This document shows, one piece after another, positions 1-9,104 of a stretch of 64,000 bases of DNA. The notes under the pieces are model-generated. The model worked only from the letters and a program-made list of their open reading frames with translations. It was not told the DNA's origin and made no database searches. Within the stretch, counting starts at the first letter, position 1. Each line of letters starts with the position of its first letter. The position numbers and the translations under genes are program-made. The stretch comes from an uncultured Pirellulaceae bacterium (GTDB taxonomy: Bacteria; Planctomycetota; Planctomycetia; Pirellulales; Pirellulaceae), in assembly GCA_937941455.1 (NCBI GenBank), contig CALDHM010000007.1, forward strand, positions 1 to 64,000. Direction: 5' to 3'.

Positions 1-329
1 CTCTTGAAGAATCCAAAGATTTCTGGCAAGCGGTTCGGTCGATAGAAGAGGGATGAGTTGCGTTAGCAATTGCAAAACCGCTGATTTAGCTTGCGTCCGA
101 GGACGCAGGACAACGATGCCGTAATGCTCGGCTGGCGGGTAGGCGCGGATGTCAGCAAAATCCAAATCGAGAGTCACCAAGGCACATTGTTCTAACTGGC
201 AAACGGTTGCAATTCGAGCGTCTGGCTCGCCGACCATGCGCTGATCATGGACTGTAAGAGCGTCATGGCCAGCTTCCATCAATAGTGCGGCGGATTCCAT
301 GTGCAGGTTTTCGTCGATCTTGAATCGCA

Positions 330-330
<1 letters not shown>
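1..330 (-). CDS. DUF5615 PIN-like toxin-type protein (3' end cut by window edge)
   Basis: I read this frame directly from the minus strand: it opens with ATG at 330 (MRFKIDENLHMESAALLMEA) and stays open for 110 codons to base 1, where the window cuts it. The opening 'KIDENL', the central 'ALVTLDLDFADIRAYPP' and the later 'GIVVLRP' are hallmarks of DUF5615, a PIN-like fold with conserved acidic residues (Asp6, and the DLDFAD stretch) suited to metal-dependent RNA cleavage. Its start overlaps the stop of the DUF433 gene (TGATG), so the two are translationally coupled. DUF433-DUF5615 pairs are widely predicted toxin-antitoxin modules; activity here is inferred from the family and the pairing. 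Confidence 0.85.
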
Positions 331-575
<245 letters not shown>

Positions 576-782
576 TCAATTCATGTCACATTCAACGTTA
601 ACGGTCAGTCCGACACTCGACATTTCCGCAGGTAAAACAGTTTCCTGTTGTCGCCTCGGTGAATCGGTTTTTATTGAACTCAGGTTGCCAGCCTAAAGTA
701 CTCATTGGACACCTTTGGTCACAGCGAGCAACAATTTCTGAAAAAATTTCTGGCTCGTGTCCAAGAGGTTCATTGCCTCATC

Positions 783-998
783 TCACTTCTTTTTCTGTAC
801 TCGTGGCTTTTTTCCGCTGGCTTCCACGGTTCGCAGGAATTTCTCCAAGTCGCTTCGCTTGAACAGTCGGTAGCCATTAGCCGGGTTGCGGTGACAACGA
901 ATTTTCCCGGCGTCACTCCAGCCGCGAAGGCTGTTCTGTGAAATGCCCAGGATCGCTGCTGCCTCCGCTGTCTTCACGTATTCGTTGAGCTTCGCCAT
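783..998 (-). CDS. Small MerR/excisionase-type helix-turn-helix protein
   Basis: 71 residues from ATG at 998 (MAKLNEYVKTAEAAAILGIS). The frame continues upstream to 1271, but that part is low-complexity and unconvincing, so the inner start is chosen. 'YVKTAEAAAILGISQNSLRG' plus 'GKIRCHRNPANGYRLFKRSD' is the winged helix-turn-helix of the MerR/HTH_17 excisionase class, ending in a basic tail (KKPRVQKKK). It is divergent from the recombinase remnant at 1229, as IS607-type systems pair a MerR-like HTH with a serine recombinase. A role in binding the shared intergenic region (999-1228) is inferred. Confidence 0.75.
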   Translation of the reverse strand: MAKLNEYVKTAEAAAILGISQNSLRGWSDAGKIRCHRNPANGYRLFKRSDLEKFLRTVEASGKKPRVQKKK

Positions 999-1228
999 TG
1001 GATTGCCGATTGTTTCCGTGTTTCGAACCCTCCAAAGTTTACCTGACCCTGAAGCCCATGAACACCATGGAACCGGCTTTTGGGGCGAAACCCATGAAAA
1101 TGGCCCGGAAATCATGGAAACTCCAGCCGAATTGTGGCCTGACCGCGCTTGAGGTGTTACGTTTTTCATGGCTCCATGTGTGTCGTCGCCGCACAAATGC
1201 GAAACGCAAACACACGGAGAACCAAACC

Positions 1229-2712
1229 ATGAAAACCAAGACCAATACCTGCCAGGCCGCGACGAACGCACGTTGCGCCAAGAAGGCCACTAAGGCCCAA
1301 TCAGCCAAGCCCGCGACCAAGAACGCACCCGCGGCCAAACGGGGCGAACTGAATTTCGACAACCTTGGCGGTGTGATCACGGCCATCGTTGACCAATACG
1401 GTGCCCGCGAAGAATCGCTGAAGCTGGCCGACCGAGTCGTCAGCGGAAAGCGGCTCGCAGTCACGCGAGCCCAAAAGCAGGGCGGCCTGCTGTACGGGTA
1501 CGACTGCGAGGTGCTGGATGAATCGGGCCGTTTGATGCGTCGCTTCTCTTGCCACGAGACTTTTTCCAAGCCGATGAATTGGTCGTCGCGATTGGTGATC
1601 TCAAGCGATCACAAAGTGGTTGAAGCCGTGCGATTGATGTTTGAGTCAATCGCTGCGGGAGCGTCCTTCGGCGGGGTGGCTCTGGATCTCAATCGCCAGG
1701 GGTACCTCACGATGCATGGCAAGCGATTCAACGCGACGGCCGTACGTCGTACCGTCAGCAATCCAGCCTATGTCATACGGATCGTGGCGGGCCGCAAACG
1801 TCGCGGCCGGTTTCGCAGCTTGAACGATGAGGGAAAGTAGTCTGCGAGAACGTCCACGAACCATTGGTTAGCCTCAAACTATTTGATCGGGTCCAACGGA
1901 TCATCAAACGCAATCCGATGGGAAGCAACACACCAACGCCGGGTCGCTACCTGCTCACTGGCCTAATCTATTTGACTGACACTGGGTATCGATTGGATCG
2001 GTTCACGATGACCCACAGCGGGCGAAAGATCGTCCGTCGCTACTATGGCCCGCCTCCGCGAATCTTCGAGGAGTTTACCGACGATTCGGATCGTCCGACG
2101 TTTCGAGCCGACACCATCGAACGCGCGGTGCTCGAGAAGCTGCGGCAGTTCATGTCGGACGAACGCAACAAACGCGCGATACGCACCGAGATCGATCGAC
2201 GCACCGAAAAGGCGGTCGCCAACGTCAGTCGTATCGAATCGGAATTGGCGGATGTACGGGCGAAGCAGGAACGGGCGACGGAGATTCTCGCGTTGGCCAA
2301 TCGCGAAAAAATTTCGGGCATCACGAAACTGCTCGTGGGGTGGACTGAGCAGGAATCCCAGCTCAAGGACAAGTTGCGACAAGCCAACGGCCAACAAGCG
2401 CCGTCGCCAAAAGCGATGGCGATCATGAATCGGCTCGACGACCTGCTGTCGTGGCTTGACGAAGAGGATCGGGAGAACCACGCGTTTGTAATTCGGCAGA
2501 CCCTCAAGCGGATCACGCTGCGCCGCGAACGTCGCCAAAACGAACGCCACTGCATTCCCTTGTGGGGCGGCGTAATCGAACCACGTGACGACCTGGGCGT
2601 GGTAGGCGTCATCTCGTTAACCGAAGACGACACCCGCTATTCTGGCCGCTGGCCTGAAGTGGCCGATTTGATCCGCCAGCGGGGCGGCGTCGTGTATTTC
2701 TGCGACGCCTAA
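1229..2712 (+). pseudogene. Serine recombinase remnant, catalytic domain missing, split by a frame change
   Basis: Frame 1 starts at ATG 1229, behind GGAG at 1216-1219, and runs to TAG 1838-1840. Frame 2 continues from the same point in the -1 frame to TAA 2710-2712. After a Lys/Ala-rich leader of about 40 residues, the protein reads as the end of a resolvase domain ('ADRVVSGKRLAVTRAQKQGG LLYGYD' type), then a pfam07508-like recombinase domain ('GYLTMHGKRFNATAVRRTVS'), a zinc-ribbon position with its cysteines absent (LTGLIYLTDTGYRLDR), a coiled coil and a C-terminal tail. The N-terminal catalytic domain with the nucleophilic Ser is not present in any frame upstream, so strand cleavage is unlikely. 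Decay is the simplest reading; programmed -1 frameshifting at 1831-1837 is the alternative. Confidence 0.75.
1831..1837 (+). other. G_GGA_AAG slippery heptamer at the recombinase frame break
   Basis: The 0-frame codons are GGA (1832) and AAG (1835), followed at once by TAG. Slipping back one base gives GGG AAA GTA and joins the downstream frame exactly, with protein sense 'EGKVVCENVHEPLVSLK'. GGGAAAG is the heptamer used by phage lambda for its G-GT tail-protein frameshift. No convincing downstream pseudoknot or upstream stimulatory Shine-Dalgarno was seen, so a chance one-base loss in the G/A run remains equally possible. Confidence 0.4.
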
Positions 2713-3083
2713 GATGAACGTTGGCTCAAGGGTTCGTGCGTTTCCCGCCGATTGGCCCAAGCCGTACTTAACGGCAAGTTACGAAACCTGGGCCATCAAA
2801 AGGGTTGGATCGCGATCAGGTAGTCCCGTCTTCAAGTTGTTCGCCGTTGGTTGTTCTCTCAGATCACCGTTCAAGATGGGAACGTGTGATCCACCGATAC
2901 CGATTGACCGTAGCATTCCCTTGTCAGGAAATTTCGAAGGGAATTTAGCATCGGCCTGCCGTTAGCGCTGACATTACGGAGCCGTTCGGTCCCTAGCGCA
3001 TCGCGGCCGACAACGTCGCTTTCACGACGGGCCACAAAGCTCTAGAATTTGCGGGCTACCAACGCATTTTCAGGAGGCACCGC
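2713..3083. other. Intergenic region with possible decayed tail of the recombinase
   Basis: Directly after the TAA at 2710-2712 the same frame stays open for 36 codons to TAG at 2821. It reads like ordinary protein (e.g. 'RRLAQAVLNGKLRNLGHQKG'), suggesting the stop is a later nonsense mutation or that a short helix-turn-helix gene decayed here. Bases 2824-3060 show no convincing gene. AGGAGG at 3072-3077 is the ribosome binding site of the phosphofructokinase gene. Confidence 0.4.
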
Positions 3084-4394
3084 GTGAGCAATTCTCTTTC
3101 GTACCCAGCACGACCCGAAATTCATTTTGAGCGTGTCGCGATCTTGTTCGCCGGTGGCCCGGCACCAGCGGCTAACGCCGTCATTTCGGCAGCTGCCACC
3201 TCGTTCTTGCGAGCCGGTGTCCAAGTCGTGGGTATCCGTCACGGTTACTCCGCGTTAGTCGAATTCGGTCCCGATCGCCCCTTGATCGAGGGCCGCGATT
3301 ACATCCATTTGACTCCGAAGATTCTCTCGCGGACCCGCAACTCCCAAGGGATCATGATCGGCACGGCCCGTACCAATCCTGGGAAATACATTTCTTCGCC
3401 AGACGACTTTGCCGACCCTGAAAAATGCAAACCTTTGCAAGCGACGTATGCGGCATTGCGGTCGATCAATGTCGATGCTCTCATCTCAATCGGCGGTGAT
3501 GACACGCTGAAAACGGCCAACAAATTCAAACTTTATCAGGAGCGTGCCGTCAAGGGAAACAAAACGCTCCCCATCGTTCATTTGCCCAAAACGATCGACA
3601 ACGACTATCACGGTATCGATTTTACATTCGGCTTTTTCACAGCCGTCGATTTTTTGGCCTCCGAAATCCGCAATTTGATCTACGACGCCGAAGTGACTCG
3701 CTCCTATTTCATCGCCGAGACGATGGGGCGCAGTGCGGGCTGGCTGGCTTACGGCGCGGCGATCGCTGGAGAGGCCAGTTTCGTTGTCAGCGTCGAGGAT
3801 ATCAACGGCGAATATCGCGACGAAGAACGGATTACGGCTCCAGATGGTAGTGTCAAAGTTCGCCCGATCATGAATATTCAACGGATCGCCGAGCGAATCG
3901 TCAAAACGATGCTGGCTCGCGAGCGGGAAGGGAAGGAGTACGGCGTGATCGTGCTGGCCGAGGGACTCGCTGAGTATCTCCCCAGCCACTACCTCGAAGG
4001 GGTACGCCGAGACGATCACGGCCATATCTCCATTTCGGAAATCAATCTCTGCGATGTCTTTTCATCCTTGGTCGGCAAAGTTTACACAGAGAAAACCGGG
4101 AAAAAGCGTCGGATCAAGGGTCTGCAACTCGGCTACGAGTCTCGGTGTGCAAAACCCCATGCGTTCGACGTGATGCTCGGCAGCCAGCTCGGCGTGGGAG
4201 CCTTCCGCGCCTTGGCCGAGAAGAAACTGAATGGCGTGATGGTCTCCGTGACAGGTCAACTCGATCTGCACTATGAGCCGTTTGAAAAATTGGTCGATCC
4301 GCAAACGCTGGTGACTCGCGTCCGCTACATCAAACCTTCCAGCGACTTTCATCGCTTGGCGCGGTTCTTGGAAACGCAAGTCGAAGACGATTAG
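3084..4394 (+). CDS. pfp: 6-phosphofructokinase, PPi-dependent type
   Basis: 436 residues from a GTG start placed 6 bases after a perfect AGGAGG (3072-3077). Family motifs: phosphate loop 'AILFAGGPAPAANAVI' near the N-terminus, 'ISIGGDDTLKTA' (GGDDT at 137-141) and 'LPKTIDNDYHG' (PKTIDND at 168-174). An Asp following GGD, where ATP enzymes carry GGDGS, together with a Lys in PKTIDND, is the mark of pyrophosphate-using enzymes, which phosphorylate fructose 6-phosphate reversibly in the cytoplasm. 'ETMGRSAGWLAYGAAIA' and 'EGLAEYLP' complete the substrate pocket. It stands alone as a transcription unit; no allosteric domain is visible. The donor preference is inferred from these residues. Confidence 0.93.
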   Translation: MSNSLSYPARPEIHFERVAILFAGGPAPAANAVISAAATSFLRAGVQVVGIRHGYSALVEFGPDRPLIEGRDYIHLTPKILSRTRNSQGIMIGTARTNPGKYISSPDDFADPEKCKPLQATYAALRSINVDALISIGGDDTLKTANKFKLYQERAVKGNKTLPIVHLPKTIDNDYHGIDFTFGFFTAVDFLASEIRNLIYDAEVTRSYFIAETMGRSAGWLAYGAAIAGEASFVVSVEDINGEYRDEERITAPDGSVKVRPIMNIQRIAERIVKTMLAREREGKEYGVIVLAEGLAEYLPSHYLEGVRRDDHGHISISEINLCDVFSSLVGKVYTEKTGKKRRIKGLQLGYESRCAKPHAFDVMLGSQLGVGAFRALAEKKLNGVMVSVTGQLDLHYEPFEKLVDPQTLVTRVRYIKPSSDFHRLARFLETQVEDD

Positions 4395-4430
4395 AAGAGA
4401 AACATCAACGCCACCGACTAGGAGCAAATA

Positions 4431-4469
4431 CCCCTCTCCCGCCCCGGCGGGCCCACTCTCCCAGAGGGG
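4431..4469. repeat. Nested GC-rich inverted repeat
   Basis: An outer stem CCCCTCT / AGAGGGG encloses an inner CCCGCC-CC-GGCGGG hairpin. It lies between the convergent phosphofructokinase and acyltransferase genes. There is no T-run on either side, so it is not a standard Rho-independent terminator, but it may still act as an mRNA 3' barrier. Confidence 0.5.
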
Positions 4470-4583
4470 GAGTCGAAAAATCAAACTCCACCCCCTCGCA
4501 AGTTAATTGGAAAAGTCAAACTTCTCCCGCAGGATCAAAATACTCCCGCAATGAGCTTGGCAAAACGATCCGCTGCGCGCAAG

Positions 4584-5267
4584 TCACTGCGGTGACGGCC
4601 TGCCGCCGCGGCGCGCTTGCTCGAACAACTCAGCCATACGCGATTGCAGCAGATCGATCAGACCTTCATCGCTGAGCGACGCATATTCCTCAGGTTGAAT
4701 CGGAGCACCGATCACAATTCGCACCTTGGGACCGATTCGCGGAAATTTGCGCCCTTTGGGCCAGGCTCGGAACGCACCGTCGAGCCCGACGGGAATCAGC
4801 GGCGAACGCGTGCGACGCGCCATGGTGCAAAACCCCGGCAAAATCGGCTTGAGTTCGCCGTCCGGTGAACGTGTTCCCTCGGGAAACATCAGCACGAACT
4901 CGCCGCGGCGCAGACGAATCATCGTTTCCTTGATGCCGCCCAGTGATGAAACGCCCTCGCGGTCGATCGGGATGGCATCGAGAAAACTGATCAATCGCCC
5001 TAAAAAAGGCACGGCGAATAGCTCTTTTTTCGCCAGAAAATTCATTCGCCGCGTCGACGTCGAGCCCACGAGCATGGGGTCGAGATGACTCTGGTGATTC
5101 GAGCAAACGAGGCCTCCCCCCTCGCGCGGATAATTTTCGCGGCCGTAGATTTCATAACGATAAACGATCTTGAATACGAACCACAGTAAAATCCGCAACG
5201 TTTGGTAACTGCAACGCTTGAAAAGTGACCGTTTTGAACCTTCTCGGGACATCCAACCAGTGCCCAT
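4584..5267 (-). CDS. plsC: 1-acyl-sn-glycerol-3-phosphate acyltransferase (PlsC family)
   Basis: The frame is open to 5414, but the first 49 residues have no resemblance to the family, so ATG at 5267 (MGTGWMSREGSK) is preferred; ATG 5252 is also possible. Block I 'NHQSHLDP' (the NHx4D catalytic pair), block III 'LMFPEGTRSPDGEL' and block IV 'PLIPVGLDGA' are all in order, after an N-terminal hydrophobic anchor (LRILLWFVFKIVY). It transfers an acyl chain to lysophosphatidic acid at the inner membrane. About 227 residues is normal for bacterial PlsC. It is convergent with the phosphofructokinase gene and forms no obvious operon. Confidence 0.88.
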   Translation of the reverse strand: MGTGWMSREGSKRSLFKRCSYQTLRILLWFVFKIVYRYEIYGRENYPREGGGLVCSNHQSHLDPMLVGSTSTRRMNFLAKKELFAVPFLGRLISFLDAIPIDREGVSSLGGIKETMIRLRRGEFVLMFPEGTRSPDGELKPILPGFCTMARRTRSPLIPVGLDGAFRAWPKGRKFPRIGPKVRIVIGAPIQPEEYASLSDEGLIDLLQSRMAELFEQARRGGRPSPQ

Positions 5268-5583
5268 TTCGACCAATAAATTCGCCTCTCCCGTAATTTC
5301 GCATCGCACAGGTCGAAGCGTCGGGGAATTCCAAGGGTGTGCCGATAAACCGCGCTCAAGTTTATGCCAATCACCGCGACATGCTAGTCCCCAACGATCT
5401 ACGGCAAGCATCAACTCTTTGCGCAGCCGATCGTGATGGCACTCGCTAACCGCGCGACAATTTGGCGGTCGTCCAAGAATCAGCTATCCTAATGACGTCG
5501 TTGGCCGCGCTGAGCGGTCAGCGGCCGGCCGGATACCGGCAAGTCTGCGAGCGTGTCAGCATGCCCCCCCACAGGTGCTATTG

Positions 5584-6480
5584 ATGAAAATTGGCGATAC
5601 GATCATCGATGATACGTTCGCGGAAGCCTTTCGCATGGTCTACACTCGCTTGATCATCACGGCAGCCGACGCTTACTGGCGCGACATTGCCGTCGCTTCG
5701 GTCTGCGGCTATGGTACGAGTGTCATCGGGTGCGATGCCGAGGTAGGTTGCGAAATGCTTCTGGACGCGTCCACGACCATCGATGGTCGTCCAGGGGCCG
5801 CCGTGATGCTATTCGGTTTTTCGGCGGACCGACTCGAACAGGCCGTAGTTAACCGCGTGGCCCAAGCGGTGATGACCTGCCCATCGACGGCTGTTTTCAA
5901 TGGCCTCGAGACAGCTCTCGAAACGCGTCGTCTGGGTGACCAGTTGCGATTTTTCGGTGATGGGTTTCAAAAGAGCAAAGTTGTCGCCGATCGCCGATTT
6001 TGGCGCATTCCCGTGATGGATGGGGAGTTTCTCGTCGAAGCGACCTTTGGCATCGACAAAGGGGTCGCGGGCGGGAACTTTTTGATCCAAGCCTGCGATG
6101 AAGCGGCCGGGTTGGCGGCCGCGAGGCGTGCCGTCGGGGCGATTGCGGCGGTCCCTGAAGTCATCACCCCGTTTCCCGGCGGAGTCGTGCGCAGCGGCAG
6201 CAAGGTGGGCTCGAAATACTCGGGGCTTAAGGCGTCGACCAATCACGAGTATTGCCCCAATTTACGCACGTTGGTGGCCAGCAAACTCGCCGCTGGCGCT
6301 CAGGCCGTTTACGAAATCGTCATCAATGGTACCGGCGAACCAGCAATCGCCTCCGCGATGCAGGTCGGGATTCGCGCTTCCGTCGGCCCGCAGATCGTGG
6401 CTGTCAGCGCAGGCAATTACGGCGGAAAGCTGGGCAAATTTCACTTCCACCTGCATCAGATCCTCGGCAATTCGAGTTAG
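5584..6480 (+). CDS. fhcD: Formylmethanofuran--tetrahydromethanopterin formyltransferase
   Basis: 298 residues from ATG 5584 (MKIGDTIIDDTFAEAFRM), preferred over the GTG at 5575. This N-terminus and 'ITPFPGGVVRSGSKVGSKYS' and 'EIVINGTGEPAIASAMQVGI' are characteristic of Ftr/FhcD. The enzyme moves the formyl group between methanofuran and tetrahydromethanopterin in the cytoplasm. Bacteria with the H4MPT C1 pathway (methylotrophs, planctomycetes) use it in the oxidative direction as part of the Fhc complex. FhcA, B and C are not next to it, so the pathway genes are scattered or this copy is separate. It is convergent with the transglutaminase gene. Confidence 0.93.
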   Translation: MKIGDTIIDDTFAEAFRMVYTRLIITAADAYWRDIAVASVCGYGTSVIGCDAEVGCEMLLDASTTIDGRPGAAVMLFGFSADRLEQAVVNRVAQAVMTCPSTAVFNGLETALETRRLGDQLRFFGDGFQKSKVVADRRFWRIPVMDGEFLVEATFGIDKGVAGGNFLIQACDEAAGLAAARRAVGAIAAVPEVITPFPGGVVRSGSKVGSKYSGLKASTNHEYCPNLRTLVASKLAAGAQAVYEIVINGTGEPAIASAMQVGIRASVGPQIVAVSAGNYGGKLGKFHFHLHQILGNSS

Positions 6481-6656
6481 GCGTTGGGCGAGCGGTAGCT
6501 ACGGGATGTTTTCACTTGCCCGTCGCCTTGCGAAAAAATCGGTCTGTAAAAAAATCTGTCGGCCGCAGGGCCCTGGCTCGCGGTTATCCGCAAACCAGAC
6601 GCTAACGCGTTCCGGCGAATGGTTTAGGGACAGAGCCGAAGAGTTCCGACAAAAAT

Positions 6657-9104
6657 CTAGCTTGGACCGGCAGGCGAAGTTGGTTGTTTTTCCGCTGCAT
6701 CGAGAATGTTGGCCAGCTCTTTGACGTCGAGCAACAGTTGTCGCTCGGCATCGCGTTCCAAAGGCTTGCCGCCGAATCGAACGGCTTGAAAAGCCTCGGT
6801 AATTCGTTCGACGATATCTCTGCCGCGCGACTCGTGCCGTGAAGGAGCCAGCGAGGCACGAACTTGTTGAGCAAACTCGCGATGCGTCGATGTGGGGCTG
6901 ATCGTCAACCGATGCCGTCCCAGCACGGTCAGAAATTTTTCATAGAAGGGTACCGTCGGATAAGCCGATCGTTCGGCCAGCACCCAGCGGCCAAGTTGCG
7001 GGGAAATCATCGACAACAGCGATGCTGCCCAGCGACGGATTGGGCCGGACCCAGCCGATTTTCTCGAGCCCGGGCCCGCGACGCGACTTTTTCGAAACGT
7101 CAACGCGGTGAGCAGCAACAAGGCCACGATGCTCGCAGAAATCACAACGGCCTGCCAAAACGGATTCGTCTGCACGTTGATGACCGCCCGCTGAGCAGAC
7201 TCTGTCCACCGGCTGATGTTGAGAGCGTTAGCCAGTCGCGAAGCCGGCACATCCATCAGGCTTTCGTCTCTGCTGTTGTCCAGCCCCATCACATAGTCTT
7301 GCCAAAGCGTTCGCGCCAATTGCAAGGTACTCGAGTTACGAATTCCGTTCGCGAAGATTCCTTGCGGTGGCGTCGGATCGAAGCGGACCCACGATCCGCC
7401 CCGACTCGCCGTGCCGTCTCGAAACATTTCCCGCGTGCACCACTCCGGCGGAATATAGGCCTCGACCCAAGCGTGAGCGAACGAGCTCAATACGACATAC
7501 GATTCGCTGACCCAATCACCCCCGCAATAGCCGACCACCACCCGCGCGGGAATCCCTTGGCTCCGCAGCATCACGACCATCGCCGCCGCATACAACTGGC
7601 AATGGCCGCAGCGATGGTTCCGGACGAAATCCTCGATCGGATCCAGCGAAAAATCGCGGCGCACCTTGCTAAACTCCAGCGTGTACTGATATTCGGGCGA
7701 ATTCAAGAAATGTCCCTCGATCGCCTTGGCGATAAGCAGATGATTTCCAGAGGAAATACTCCCGGCAATGCGATTCGCCGTCTCGACGACAGTCGGATAA
7801 CGGTCGGGAGGCAAGTACGTCAGGCTGCGATGTTCGCCTTGGTCGGGTCGGAGGGCAGGCTCGCTCGGATCCCGGGTGGGATTGAAGTAAGGATTGGCAC
7901 TGGGAAGCTGATTTTGTTTGTCGACGCTTGTTACCAGGCGGTAGCGAAACGGGGCGTATTCAATGAACTCCAAGGGACGCGGCCGTACCACCGCCGAGAG
8001 GGGGCGGCAAACTTCGAAGGGGACAGCATCCTCTGCATGCGACCACAGCGGCAAGGTGCAGTAAATCAACGGGTCGTTGGTCGCATCAAGCGTGTAGTCG
8101 ACGTTGACGAACGGCTCCGGCAGCCTCGCCTCGCGAGCACTGATTCGCGGAATCACTTCGTATTCGTTGTAAAAAACTCGATCGTAGGGGGCTTCGAAGG
8201 TCGTTGCGTTGTTGCGGACCACGAGCCGAGAGAGGGCCATCGCTCGAAAATAAGGATTGCCGGCGATCTGGATCGGTTCCTCGGTCACCATGTTGGTGAA
8301 TTTGACACGCATCACCTGGGTCGAATTCAGTTTGATATCTTCGCGGACATCGAGATTGATCGCTTGTGATAGACCGGTCACAGCCACCGGCACCACTCGC
8401 GAGGCTACCCATGAATCCGGCGCTCGCGGGATCAGCACGAACAGGACAAGGGCGAAGGCCAGGCAAGCTACAATCGCCGGGATCAGATGTCCGATGGAGG
8501 TCTCGAAAAAGTCGCGCGGGGCAGACGCCAAGGCATAATTCAGCCGCAACGGCGGAGCCGCGGCAGCCGCGGACTTGCCGAACAGCGGGAAGGCGAAGCG
8601 GCGTTCCGTGCCGGCTCGATTGACCTCCTGCAAGCGTTCTTCCTCATCTTCTCCCGTCAACAAATACAAAAAGAACGCCGCCAGAATCATGTAGAGCAGA
8701 AATATGCCCCCCCCTTCGAGTTCAAGGCTGAAGACGGCGGCCACAACCACTTGCAACACATTCAAAATGATCAACTGCCAGTACTGTCGCGGTGCCTTGT
8801 CCTGAAACAGCAGCAGCGATTGCAAGTAGACCAACAAGTTGGCCACGGCGATCAACTGCGCACCACTCTGCGCCTCGAAAAAGTAGCTCATCGTCCAGAT
8901 CAAGATGCCGATCGAAACGACATTCGCCACCCAGCGCGGGATGCGGAACAGCTTCCACCAATCGACGATGATCCACGCCAGAATCGCCGCGATTATGGCG
9001 GTCACGCTGAGCGCGATGCTTCCTTGGCCCATACCCAATAGGATAGCACTGACGATCACCATCGCCAAAAATACAAGCTCCAGGGCGCGACGGCTCCATC
9101 TCAT
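6657..9104 (-). CDS. Membrane transglutaminase-like protein (DUF3488/TgpA type)
   Basis: 815 residues. The first ~185 hold a series of hydrophobic segments (e.g. 'LELVFLAMVIVSAILLGMGQ'), followed by a second hydrophobic stretch near 200-225, a large extracytoplasmic region and a transglutaminase core. The papain-like triad is visible: Cys502 in 'RCGHCQLYAAAMVVMLRSQG', His544 in 'FAHAWVEAY' and Asp576 in 'FDPTPP'. A late membrane segment (AVVISASIVALLLLTALTF) and a cytoplasmic DUF4129-like tail follow. It overlaps the DUF58 gene by 4 bases (ATGA). MoxR-DUF58-transglutaminase operons are common; proteolysis or cross-linking in the envelope is inferred, substrate unknown. Confidence 0.9.
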   Translation of the reverse strand: MRWSRRALELVFLAMVIVSAILLGMGQGSIALSVTAIIAAILAWIIVDWWKLFRIPRWVANVVSIGILIWTMSYFFEAQSGAQLIAVANLLVYLQSLLLFQDKAPRQYWQLIILNVLQVVVAAVFSLELEGGGIFLLYMILAAFFLYLLTGEDEEERLQEVNRAGTERRFAFPLFGKSAAAAAPPLRLNYALASAPRDFFETSIGHLIPAIVACLAFALVLFVLIPRAPDSWVASRVVPVAVTGLSQAINLDVREDIKLNSTQVMRVKFTNMVTEEPIQIAGNPYFRAMALSRLVVRNNATTFEAPYDRVFYNEYEVIPRISAREARLPEPFVNVDYTLDATNDPLIYCTLPLWSHAEDAVPFEVCRPLSAVVRPRPLEFIEYAPFRYRLVTSVDKQNQLPSANPYFNPTRDPSEPALRPDQGEHRSLTYLPPDRYPTVVETANRIAGSISSGNHLLIAKAIEGHFLNSPEYQYTLEFSKVRRDFSLDPIEDFVRNHRCGHCQLYAAAMVVMLRSQGIPARVVVGYCGGDWVSESYVVLSSFAHAWVEAYIPPEWCTREMFRDGTASRGGSWVRFDPTPPQGIFANGIRNSSTLQLARTLWQDYVMGLDNSRDESLMDVPASRLANALNISRWTESAQRAVINVQTNPFWQAVVISASIVALLLLTALTFRKSRVAGPGSRKSAGSGPIRRWAASLLSMISPQLGRWVLAERSAYPTVPFYEKFLTVLGRHRLTISPTSTHREFAQQVRASLAPSRHESRGRDIVERITEAFQAVRFGGKPLERDAERQLLLDVKELANILDAAEKQPTSPAGPS

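Noticed and set aside
2714-2965. 83-codon frame after the recombinase
   Set aside because: No ribosome site and no recognisable features; a different frame over the first part reads more like protein.
6864-8369. Long plus-strand frame of 501 codons
   Set aside because: It is the antisense of the transglutaminase gene, is Arg/His-rich and has no protein-like motif. The minus-strand protein has a clear triad and membrane helices.
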